The notes under the pieces were generated by a model that was given only the letters and a program-made list of their open reading frames with translations, had not been told where the DNA came from and searched no databases. From positions 124,001-188,000 of the forward strand of contig JAVJAP010000337.1 in NCBI GenBank assembly GCA_034770075.1: a stretch of 64,000 nucleotides of DNA, given 5' to 3'. Positions 48,280 to 59,420 of this stretch are shown here, piece after piece. The translations under genes were made by a program, and so were the position numbers. Source of the stretch: Aralia elata (lineage: Eukaryota > Streptophyta > Magnoliopsida > Apiales > Araliaceae). The first letter of the stretch is position 1. Each line of letters opens with the position of its first letter.

Positions 48280-51244
48280 TGTAACGACCGGGAATTCTGA
48301 AATTTCCTTGTAATTCGAATTTTTGAATATTAATGAATATTTTATAATTTATTAATATTATATTTGTGTTACGTGTTTAAAGGTTGTGTGACAATCTAGA
48401 TCATGTGAATGTATGAATTTTATGTGTTATAGTTTTGTTTTAAGTGAATAATTGATTTCGCGTAGCGTCGCTAAATCACTATTCACGGGGCACGTTTCCC
48501 GAGGCACTATTCACACCATAACATTTTTGTGTCTTTTTCGATGTTAATAAATTTCATAAATACGTGTATGCGTACGAATAATTTTTCCAAGTGTCGGAAA
48601 TTTTATTTGAGCTGATACGTGATTTTATCCGTATCCAAAATGTGTTATATGGGTGTTCCGAATAAATGGACAAATCCCATAATAATTATTTTTATACATC
48701 CCAATAATTATGGGAGTACCCATTCTAATTTTGGGAAGAGTTATTTACCAGTTTTGGTACAAAAGTGAGAGTTTTCGGATATATTTTTGGTATTTTCTGG
48801 TATTTAATTTGGCTTATTGCTTCAAGTGGGAACCACCAAACCACTTTCAACCAATCAAATGAGATCTTGGGGAGAGCATTGCCGGCAAGCCTTTGAAAAT
48901 TGGCCACCTTGAGCCTTACACCCATTTCTCCCACTTCTCCTTACTTTCCTCCACTTCCCCAATAATCATTCATTCAACTCTCAACCCATTCCATTCCATT
49001 CCAAGTTGCTCAGCTGATAGAGAGAGAGAGAGAGTGAGGGAGAACTCGCCGGAAAAAGGAGAAGGAGAAAGAAGTCGCCGGAGCTCGCCGGAAAAAGGAA
49101 GAAACTCGCCGGAAAAGAAAGGAGGAAGAAGAAGAAGGCACGAGTGGAGGAACCAAGCAAGGAGAACCCCCAAAACAAAGCCTAGCCGAGCTTCTTAACA
49201 TCTAGGAGGGATTTACAGAGGTAAACAATCAACCAAATCCTTTCCATTCGATTCCTTGCTAAGTTTTTTAAGTTTTTCTTAGTTTTAAGCTCTTAAGCTT
49301 GTGGGTCGGATTTTTGGCGATTCTTGATGTTTTTGTTTGTTGTGATTGTTTGTAAATGTTGTTAAGAGACTATGTAAGCCATTAATAACATCAAAGTGGA
49401 ACAAAAACGCAAGAAATCCTTACCTTGGCTTAATGGAGCAAGAACAATGGACTTTGGCATGAACTTGGACATTTGGACTTTTTAGAGGACTGTAAAGCTA
49501 TGATTTTGTGTTTGTTAATTTTATTTGTTGCTATGGCGTTGTAGTTCCATGGGTTGTGAAGCTAACCCAGTTGGAATGGAGTAAAAAGGAGCTAAAACGA
49601 GTTCGTAGTAATGATTCTTGTAAAACATGTCAAGAACTCGAAGAACAGAGTATGAACTTTACACTTTGGCTTAGGATTTGACCATGTTAATGTTAATGGG
49701 TAGCTCTGCATTTTTGATATGTTGTAGCCCCATGAGTTAGGAGTCCATAGAGTCCGGAATGGACCAAATTGCTTGTGTATTGAAGGAGATATGGAGGTTG
49801 GAGTGGCCGGAGGTCGGAGTCGCGTTCTGGAAACAAACCCAGAATCCGGCTACTGCAAAATGGCGCCGCAGCGCCACCCATATGCCCTGCAGCTCACGCT
49901 GCAGCGAGGGGCAAGTGGGGAAAAACCGGAACTCGCGCCGTAGCGTGAGGCCCAAGCTTTAAGGCTCACGCCGCAGCGTGAAGCCCGATCATGGAGAAGA
50001 CACGGGACTCACGCCGCAGCGTGAGGTCCAGTGCTTGAGCTTGGAGCTGCAGCGCCAGCTCCGTGTCCGGTCCAGGTCGGGTATGTGACTAATTGTTATG
50101 TAAATATGTACTTAATTGTGTAGGATATTAAGGAGCGTGTGTTGTATTATTGTAGCAGCGCTTCAGGCAAGTTCCCTAACTTCATTCTTTCTATATATTG
50201 AATGCAAGTTTCCTAACGCTTGTCTAACCCTTGTGTTGGGCAAGTTTTCCTTAACCTTACTCGAATTATATTTTGAGCAGGTTTCATATTTTATACAGGT
50301 TGTATATTGTTGCAAATTTCATGACTCAAATTGAGTTATTACTTTTGAATCATATTAGTGGACTAATTATTGTCAATTACTCCACCTCCAAGATAATTAT
50401 TGATATTCGCAGCTTATGCATTTGAATTAATTATCTATTGTTGGATTGTGAAACGTTTAAGTTCTTCATTCATGAACTGTTTAAGGAGATAGTCTACGCC
50501 ATTTGTTTCGGTTAGACATGTACATGTTATTATTTTAAAAGCTATCCTAACCGATTGTTGGTGCAGATTCTTGGACTGAGAGAGCAACCCTTATTAGGGG
50601 ATTATAATGTGTCGGTTATACGATGCAGTCAGAGTTAAATGTTATGCATATACATGGTGTACGAGAGGCTGATCCCCTCGAGTACAACTGACGGGGCCAG
50701 GTTTTAAAAGAGTTAGTCGAATGATTGACTCTTTGGCCAAAAGTTCATGGTCGGTTGGACCACTCAGCAGTAAATAATCATTATTCATTGATTCATTTGG
50801 ACTTTGATTATGTCATTTCAGCTATTTCATCAATGTTCATAAATTGTTGATCTATGTAGCTATTATTCTTATTCATTCATGATATATCTTCATTCTTGCT
50901 TTTAAACTTGCTGAGCAAAGTAGTTGCTCACCCTTGCTATATCATGAACCTATTGCAGTTAAGCCGGGGAGTTCCAAAGCGGACAAAGGCAAAGGAAAGC
51001 TTAAGGAATAGTTATATATACTATCCCGTTGTGTAATCGTGGAATAGTTTTGTATCGTTAATGTATTCTGCGATGTATTTATTTAAGGTTGTAGACCTTG
51101 GGACCGTAGTAAACCTTTTGTAATGAACAACATATGTTTATTTTATTCCGCATTAGTTGATTTATGTTGTTTAGAGGTGTATGGATGCATTTTATCGTGA
51201 GCACCAAATTCGGGGTATTGGTACCTGAATTTGGGGGTGTCACA
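48280..51244 (+). mobile_element. Large solo LTR G (gypsy) in the B LTR
   Basis: Starts TGTAACGACCGG and ends GGGGTGTCACA. The flanking target duplication TACAC is perfect (48275-48279 and 51245-51249) and splits the known B LTR sequence. It is 2965 bp with no internal domain. It carries a purine-rich stretch with repeated CGCCGGA units (49045-49115) and a set of GC-rich near-palindromes (49856-50060). Open frames on both strands around 48893-49198 come from this low-complexity purine/pyrimidine bias. Confidence 0.92.
49856..50060. repeat. GC-rich near-palindromes in LTR G
   Basis: At least four copies of a motif like CTCACGCCGCAGCGTGAG (near 49889, 49931, 49966 and 50008), each close to its own reverse complement and spaced about 35-42 bp. 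They lie in DNA otherwise much poorer in GC. Confidence 0.85.
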
Positions 51245-52422
51245 TACACCACCCAATCTGAGTCGCAAAAATACAAACAACATACATAAATTCTTCTATT
51301 TATAATTATTATAATGTCGTGTATAATACGACAATATACACACACACACACTAAATCCTCAGTACAATTATTGTCACACTATTTTACAACTTGGTGAGGA
51401 CTACTACAGCTATTAACTTGGACCATCATTCCATTTCCATGTTATCCCCACTAGCCTCAACTCTACTCTTATTTTCTGAAATGAATTATGAAACAAAAGG
51501 GTAAGCTCAAATAGCCTAGTAAAGAATATCATAACTAAGATAACGAAGAATAAGTTTTCCTTAGTCTTCAAAATTAGAGATTTAGAAAATGATAGACAAC
51601 ATAAGTTTTCAACAAACAACTACAGCGGAATGAGCAATTCATTAGAAGGGTCAAATAGATCATAATGTCTACTATCTTCTCCATTAAAAAAAATTTACCA
51701 TCAAGATTTCATCAATTATAACACCAATGGTCATAATCAATCCAATCAACAGTTCTTCTTTGCACCTAGGCCAAAGAGAACTTTCACCACATGTTTTTAC
51801 CACACATGCTAAAAATACTCAACAATCATATTTTCTTTGCACCCAGACCAAAGACATTCAACTGTAATACCAATGATCATGATCATGCCAATCAACAGTT
51901 CTCTTTACACCAGGCCAAAGAGAACTTTCACCATAACTTAAGTCCTAATGATTATAACAAGGATATAAATGATGGACATAAATAACAAGAATAATAAGAT
52001 AAAGAATATACATTATAGAATTGAAATTTAATTTGTCTAGAGTCCAATAATGTCCAAATTGTCAACACGATATCCAAAATATCGATTCGAGTTTAAGAAT
52101 AAAATATAAGGTTCACAGTTCAAATATAATGGTTAAAATTCAATAGGAAGGTTAAAGTCAAAAGATATTATATGAAGTACTAACTATTAAAGAAATTATA
52201 ATCATTTCAACAATTTTCATCGTTTAATGATAAGGTTGTAGAAACAAATAATAATTTCTTACCATAAATTTAGGATTATGAAAGAAAATGATATCTCTTA
52301 CCTTAGCATGTGATTAAATATTGCTTTCTATGTAGTTGATCAACCTAAAAAATTCTTGCACTCTTACTGATATTGACCAATACTTAAGGTAGCTTTAGCA
52401 CACTTAGAGAGACACTTACACT

Positions 52423-53388
52423 TAGGGGTGAGCATTTCGGTTATATCCGAACCGAATAGCTTATTCGGATATAACCGAATATCAAAATATTTCTAATTCC
52501 ACTATCCGAACAACTAATCAAATTTGGCAATAACCGAATTACCGAATACCCAAATTATAAATTCGGGTATTTCAGTTAATAACCGAACTTATGCTCCATT
52601 TTTAAAAAAAAATATCATTTCAAATTGGCAATCTCTATGTTAGCCAGCCACTGTCCAATCAAACAATAAAAGGGCTGACTTTAAAAATCCATGAATGATG
52701 CTGAAGACGAAGTACTTATGCAATAGAACAAATAAGGAGGAAGAATAAGAATAATCTCATTATAGTGTATTATCACTTCATGTGTTAAAACTTACAAGAG
52801 GGAGCAGTCCAGTTACTCCAATATTTATGGCATACATTGCCATTATAAATACAAGGAATCAACATTTAATAAATATAAGGACTACTTTAAAAACTCCAAT
52901 CAAGTGAATGCCCATGCTCCACCTCCACGCCTTCACTGCCCAAGACCAAGAGAGACCCATGCTCCACAAAATAAGGATTTTAGTTTATATTATTGAGTAT
53001 TATATATATATATATATGTATAATATATGTTTTATGTGGGATGTGGCCATGTGGGTGAAAGTAACACTTTAAATATACAAGCCTTGTAGTGGGAGTCCCG
53101 CTCCCACGTGTTAATGCTCCTAAGTACTGTCTAGTAGTCTAGTAGTGAGTGACTATTGAGAGTTAAAACTTAAAAGAGTTTAGGGCTTTTAAATTATTTC
53201 TTTAATCTATTCGGGTATTCGGTTACCCGAATACTATTATTTCACTAACCGTGTTTACACCCGAATACCGGAATAATAAATCAGTACTAACCGAATTGAA
53301 GCAAATAACCGAATAATCGAATTAATTCGGTTAAATTTTTTTGGTTTTGATTGGTTTTTCGGTTATATTCGTTTTTTGCTAAGCCCTA
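52423..53388. mobile_element. Non-autonomous hAT-type DNA transposon H
   Basis: 966 bp, flanked by a perfect 8-bp target duplication CTTACACT (52415-52422 and 53389-53396). The ends TAGGGGTGAGCA and TGCTAAGCCCTA are inverted repeats with 10 of 12 bases matching. Both the 8-bp duplication and the end sequence are typical of hAT elements. Subterminal regions (52437-52590 and 53210-53370) are crowded with TTCGGTTA/TAACCGAA-type motifs. No transposase is encoded, so it would depend on one elsewhere. Confidence 0.92.
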
Positions 53389-53464
53389 CTTACACTAAAC
53401 AAATTTTAGAGAGTGGAAGGAAGGATAAGCAAGAAAGTTATGAAATTTCTTATACTAAGCACCC

Positions 53465-53474
53465 CTATTTATAG
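53465..53474 (-). promoter_or_regulatory. TATA box of the proximal B LTR
   Basis: Minus strand CTATAAATAG, equal to 40977-40986. Confidence 0.65.
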
Positions 53475-53484
53475 CCAAAACTTA

Positions 53485-53750
53485 ACCAACATCTACCACT
53501 CATCACTTAACCACACTTTTCACATTTTAAAATTATCTTTAATCTATACTATTCATCACTTATCCACACACTTCACATTTCAATATTATCTTTAATCTAT
53601 ACCATTAATCAATTATCCACACGTTTCACATTTTAAGACTATTTTTTAATCTATCACATATTAATTATCCACATGTTTCACATTTCAAGATTATCTTTAA
53701 TCTACCACATATTAATTATCCACGCGTTTCACATTTCAATATTATATTTT
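53485..53750. repeat. 51-53-bp tandem repeat in U3 of gypsy B
   Basis: About five units. The phrase TTCACATTT recurs at about 53519, 53572, 53625, 53677 and 53728, each followed by ATTATCTTTAATCTA and ATTATCCACAC-like sequence. Confidence 0.9.
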
Positions 53751-53892
53751 TCTTTACTATTCATAATTATTATTATATTATCCATCTCTATATTATTGTC
53801 TAATGTATTAATACCATAGATATCAATGTTCAATGAGTCTATCTAACTATTTAATACCCGTGACTTTTAATTATGTAACTTTCCATTACTAC

Positions 53893-54178
53893 CATTGCTA
53901 CGTTGACAATTATTGGTTCAATAATGTAAAATACCGTGCATTTACTATTGTGACAAATATTAGTTCAATAGTATGAAATACTATGTAGTTGCTACTATAA
54001 CAATTATTGGTTCAATAATATGAAATATTGTGCAGTTGCTACTGTGATAATTATTGGTTCAATTATATGAAATATTGTGTAGTTGCTACTGTAACAATTA
54101 TTGATTCAATAATATGAAATATTGTGCAGTTACTATTGAGAAAATTATTGATTCAAGAATACCAAATATTGTACAATA
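53893..54178. repeat. 47-bp tandem repeat in U3 of gypsy B
   Basis: About six units. RRTTCAATA recurs at 53915, 53962, 54009, 54056, 54103 and 54150, a constant 47-bp period, with ATGAAATATTGTGYAGTTGC between. Confidence 0.92.
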
Positions 54179-54300
54179 TTGTGTGTTACTGTGGAATACC
54201 GTGTGCTACTATAGAGTACCGCATACTACTGTTCTTTTATCACCGAGTATTTTAACAGTTAAAGATAATAGTTTCGTCGACAACTTTTATTAAAAAGGTT

Positions 54301-56850
54301 ATTTATGTCGTTTTTTGTATCCGACAATTATTTTGTTGTGAGGTCCACAAATGATTGGTTGTTTCGGCGCTGTTGTACTTTACCGAATATTCTCCGACAT
54401 ATTGAATATTTTCCGATATACCGAATATTTTCTAACATACTTTTTATTTCTTATAATTTGCATATATCACCCTTAACTTTAATTTTTATTTATTTATTTA
54501 ACACTTTACTGTTTAGAATAATATTTATAAAGAAAATTAAGTTTTATTTATTAAAAGTTGGGGTCTTCAGTCAATGCGTATTTTTATTCCATGTGGACAC
54601 GCGTCAACATTCTAGTGAAAATTTTGGTTGAAATTAAGAATAAAGTCCATCATGCTTACCTAACATGGTTGTTTAAAACAAAAAATAAGTGCAACTTCAT
54701 TGGTTTGTAGTGTCATTTTTTCTTCAATTCTTAGTCAATTTCGAACTTAGCAAGTCAAAATTCGACTCGACTAATTAATAAAATTTGAAACTGATGAAAT
54801 GTTTATGAGAGGACGGGAGGTGAGGGATACCTCACGTTCTTGCGTGATTTGTCCCTTGTAATAATATTATTTTGAAAAATTATAAAATACCCTTTTGTAC
54901 TCAACATGAGAGGAAATATATTCAATTACACAAAAAAATATTATTTCTACATGATAACTAACACAATTATATGTGGCGAATGTCATTCATGTCCCTTTTA
55001 GTAAATGTTTATTTATTTCTCTTTTTCATTATTATTAGTAATACTAGTTTTTGAACCCGTGTGAGCTACAAGCTACCGTAAAAGATGTATTATACAGAAT
55101 CATGAATTTCATGAGCAATAAAAAAGTAATACTTCCTTTGTCTCCTAAAAACTGGTTCAATTCTAAGAGCTATGAATGAAAAAAATGGAGAAATCTTTAA
55201 CATTCCACCCAACACAAATACATGTTTTTAGATGTTAAATATGAATCCAATTAAGTAACATAATGAAAATCCTAATCAATTCATAGGAGAAATCATTCAT
55301 TTAAGTATGTAAATTATTTATGGTCCTTGGTATATGTACTATGTTTATCTAATTGACAATTTATAACTTTTTATGGGCATTATAAAATAACAATTATTAT
55401 AAAATTATATATTGAAATGTATGTAATATATTGTAGAATTTTTAGAGGTTAAATATGCACCCAATTAAGTAGCATAAATTATATTTATTATATTAAATTT
55501 TAAAATCAGAATCCTTATCAATTTCAAGAAGAAATTAAATATTTTAGAATACAAAATTAAAAGCACATTTTTAAAGATTATGACAAACTTATTTTAATGT
55601 AAAATGAAGAAGGTGTGCCTAGAGAAACGAAGAAACCTCTATAAATTTTACCTAACACAAATACATGCTTTTAAAGGTTAAATGAATTATTTATTTAAGT
55701 TGTTACCGAGACAATTCAGTACTATCTAAATTAACTCACCTACTAATATGTAATAACTTAGAAATATCTGAGTTGACTAATCTATTTTTAAATTATAGAT
55801 AAATAACATACCAACGATCACTTAAAATAATTTAAAATTTAAAATTTTAACCGAAATGACTTGGTTATTTAAAAATATTTTTAACAGCATTTTAATAGAT
55901 GTACTCACTATATGTTTGACGATCTTCCCTTTATAGATGGGAATAGATTAGTATTTTTTGGAAAAACATAAATGACTAATATGTAGAAGAGAATACAAAC
56001 CCCCATGTGGAAAGTGAAAACCCTGTCCTTTTGCTTATGGATGCGTTTTTCGTATGCAGTACGATGCAAATTCACCTCAGTAAGTTGATTAAAAGAGGTT
56101 AAAGCTTCCGTTTGTGGTACAGTATCTCATTTTCTTACCACCTTTGAGCTTTTCATGTTTCCTAAATTATGCAAATTCATGTTCTTAGCGACCACAATTC
56201 GTGTTCAATCAACGAATTATGTGTTCAATTGGTTTTTAGCAACCACATAAAGTGTTGTATTGTAATTGCAATCCTTACTAACTACAAACTGGTATATGCA
56301 TTCAATTTTTTGTTCAACAAATATTACACTTATAAATAAGACAATTTATAGCTAAGGATATTTGTTTCATGTTTTACCCTAAATTTATTTAGTTTTAGTT
56401 TTACTGATGACATGTTAATGGAGTTGGTGTGATGGTAACTTTGAGAACATTGTGTCATTTTATACTGACGGAAATAGAATTGGGATTTTTATTTTTATTT
56501 TTTGGAAAGGTTGGCAAATGAACTCTTTTGTGTATTGGAGGGAGTAACATGTATTCAGTTTTAGGAATGTGAAATGTCCAAAAACATCATGATATATTGT
56601 ATTTCTTTCTTAGAATTGTAGTTCATGATCACTTCATGATTGCATTTTATGTTTGCATTGGATTTCCCAGAGAATATGATCCTCGATAAATATAAAAATA
56701 TATTGATATGATCTTGAGAGACATGTGAAGTTGGCACAGGAAAATCGATATATGATGAATTTTGTTTACTTTCTCTGCCGGCTTAAATTGTCGCATTAAA
56801 GAAAATTTTGAAGCATTAAAGCATTAAAGAAAATTTTGAAGTTTTATTAA
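54301..56850. other. AT-rich intergenic region, no gene seen
   Basis: Probably includes the outer edge of the B LTR (before about 54.9 kb) and then older, decayed DNA. Two phrases recur (ACACAAATACATG with following TTAAAT at 55214, 55660 and nearby), suggesting an old internal repeat. I recognise no coding motif. Confidence 0.4.
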
Positions 56851-58684
56851 GGAATTTTTCATATCCTAATTACCTGTGGAGTTTCCGGGAAACACATTCC
56901 GAGATTCCTACTCTATGGCACAATTTTACCCACTGTCCCACTTCTTTAAATTTCTGTCCCATTCTCTTTCCAGGCTCTTAAAGAGACCTGGGTTTGCGCC
57001 CTTTGTCTGTGAAGATTTATTTCTCGTAGATTTAAGGCTTTTAGAACATAAGTGTTAAGGACGGAAAGATCCTCTAGAGATGTGACTTCTTTGCATTTCT
57101 TTGGGTTATTCAAAGAATCAGATGCAAATAAATGTCGGGATCTTTTGACATCAGTTCCTTTTTCTGAATCTGCTGAAAAATCGGGTGACTTCTTTTCTTC
57201 GTTTTTGAAGACTAGGAGCCTTTTGAGTGATTGTGGTTGCTGATATTAAGGGCTGTAATTTTTAACTTTAGTTTTTTCTTTCTTTTACTCTTTATTTTCT
57301 CCTTTAGAGGACACCCAATCTCCCATATTAAATCATCATTATTTCTTGTTATAAAGTTATCTTATCTGAAGTAATGGAATTAGTGGTGGTAACAAGTTAA
57401 TAGCTGTGGATTGTTTTTCTCTTATATTGATACTATGAAGAGTAAACATAGTTATTGGGATTCTTGTACATCTGTCAAGATTAAAGCATTATGAAATGAT
57501 TGTTAAACAATAATAATGGTCAATTTTTGTTTGAAGCCCTAAAGTATAGATTTGAGGCCTTAAACGTCGCATGATTAACAACTGAAGATGATAATTGAAA
57601 ATTTTGGCAGCCTTCCTCATACCCATTTTGCTAACCATCCATATAATTGAATACTCAAGTCAAAACTGTTGAAGGAAGTTATTGGGTTAAGAGCTCCTGC
57701 TCCACTCCATGAATTCTTTATAAGTATGTGTAAGTGGTTCACAACATGAAGCCTGAGTGATATACGGGAAGCTCACTGCTTAAGAAGGTTTCAGAGTCAT
57801 TAGCATTTTGAACTAGAAGTGATACTTACTGGTCTATCTCATGCAAGAGATGAAAAAATGGTAGTATCTGGGAAAATGCTCAAATCAAAGAATGTTAGAC
57901 TTATCAATACAATGGACCCACAGATGCAACCTAATTGCACTTGTAGTGAATGCACTAAGATGATTAACATAAAGATTCACAAACAGACTTTATTAATGAC
58001 ATTTGATAAGTTAGTGATTTTGTATTACTACAACTTTGTTATTGATCTTATGAGGTTTTATTCCTTTGTAGTACTGATGAATATTATTCATGAATTGCGG
58101 GATGCAACAACATATAAGAGGCCTATATGAAAGGTACGTACGGGGAAATACTCTGAAACTCTTAAATTACATTCTTTGGCAAAAATTAATGAAAATATCA
58201 CACCAAAATGTTTCTCCATGCCACAGGCAGTTCCTTCTTCATCACCCTTGTCAACTCTTACTATTCGTCACCTTGATTCTCCTCAATAAATATTTCACAT
58301 TTTGAGAAATAAACTCGTCAATAAATCTTTCAGATTTTGAGGAATAAACTCATGGTCGATTGTTTCAATCCCCATAGTTGGGCCCGTATTTGCATATCAA
58401 AATAATTTTTTTTTTTTCACATTCTTCCAAATCCTCTTAGGAGTCTTAAAATAATGTAAGTATGTAACTGTACCAACTACAGCTCAAAGATTTATTAACT
58501 TTTTCTCGTTTGTGCGTGTTTGTGAGTTCATGTGTGCATGTCTTGTTGTTTGGGACTGTGGAACTCTATATTTGGTGTATTTTGGTGTATTGGAGGAGTG
58601 GGCGTGTGTATATTTCTTATTAGGTTCTAAGGTTTTGGAGGGAGGAGGGATGCTAAGATTTTACTTGTATTTTCTTTGCTGCAA
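56851..58684. other. Unassigned region between the B block and the GAPDH-carrying element
   Basis: Slightly less AT-rich than the previous stretch, with small open frames on the plus strand (56876-57058, 57052-57243, 57819-58130). Their translations (for example SSRDVTSLHFFGLFKES) do not match a family I know. It may be a decayed gene or a transcribed leader. I would not annotate a protein here. Confidence 0.35.
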
Positions 58685-58689
58685 GATAG

Positions 58690-59041
58690 TGTTATGATTT
58701 CAGATTAATTGGAATGACAAAATTGAGAACCAGAGAATAGAAAGGAAACAAAAGAAGAAGAATAGAGCTCAAAGGAAATAAAAATGGTGGAAAAGAAAGG
58801 AGAAGAAACCGATTTAGAGAGAAAATATTAGAAGAAACACAATTCATTTCATTATTTGGATAGTTCTCTACAATTTGAAACCACATATTTATACACAACC
58901 CAACTCCATTATCTTCTAACTATGTTACCAAACAACCTTTAGTTAACTAAAAACATGTAACCAAACAACTATCACAATTACTAATTTCTAATTACTTCGA
59001 ACTATTTTCTATATTTTATAACTAATACCCATTTCATAACA
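58690..59041 (-). repeat. 3' LTR of the GAPDH-carrying element
   Basis: 352 bp, nearly the same as 61419-61782. Differences include a short indel near the start of the plus-strand copy (around 58715 versus 61450). Confidence 0.9.
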
Positions 59042-59054
59042 TTCCACCCTCCTT
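59042..59054 (-). other. Polypurine tract of the GAPDH-carrying element
   Basis: Minus strand AAGGAGGGTGGAA directly before the LTR start TGTTATGA. It sets the orientation of the element. Confidence 0.8.
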
Positions 59055-59420
59055 AAGAAATCCTTGTCCTCAAGGATTGAATAAAACAAATTGGGTGGTA
59101 TATGTTTCACCAAAGTCCTCGTAGATCTAATACGAAGGTTGCCTCATCTGAAACTGAAAGTCATTGCACGGAATACAAACCATCCCCATTGCAAGTCATT
59201 TGTTGGAGCAGCCCCATTTCCATATGCAGATAATTGTACAACCCAGAAAACACTTGTTTTTGTCCAAATAGTAGCTCAAAAGGATTCCTCATGATTGTAA
59301 CATGAACTCCAACCTCGCTGGCTTGATTTGCATCATAAGCTTTAATATTTTCAACCATTTCAAAATCTGTCCAATTCGGATTCCTACCATTTTTGGAACT
59401 ATTGCTATCCCACTCCTCTT

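Larger units (their letters stand above)
48252..54300 (-). mobile_element. Gypsy family B proximal LTR, split by G and H
   Basis: LTR parts are 48252-48279, 51245-52422 and 53389 to about 54.3 kb. The first and second parts join across G at CCTACAC/CACCCAAT, exactly as in the uninterrupted copy at 15476. A TATA box lies at 53465-53474. This copy keeps the U3 that the middle LTR has lost, with two tandem arrays. I could not fix the outer end. Confidence 0.75.

Noticed and set aside
49010..49130. Host gene start with a CGCCGGA-rich N-terminus in LTR G
   Set aside because: The block is bounded by LTR ends with a perfect target duplication, so it belongs to the LTR leader.
48893..49201. Arginine-rich and serine/phenylalanine-rich frames on both strands
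   Set aside because: Purine-rich low-complexity DNA in solo LTR G gives biased translations on both strands.
58692..58898. Similar minus-strand frames at 58692-58898 and 61434-61643 as a duplicated gene
   Set aside because: They are the two LTRs of one element, proven by the GATAG target duplication and inverted ends.
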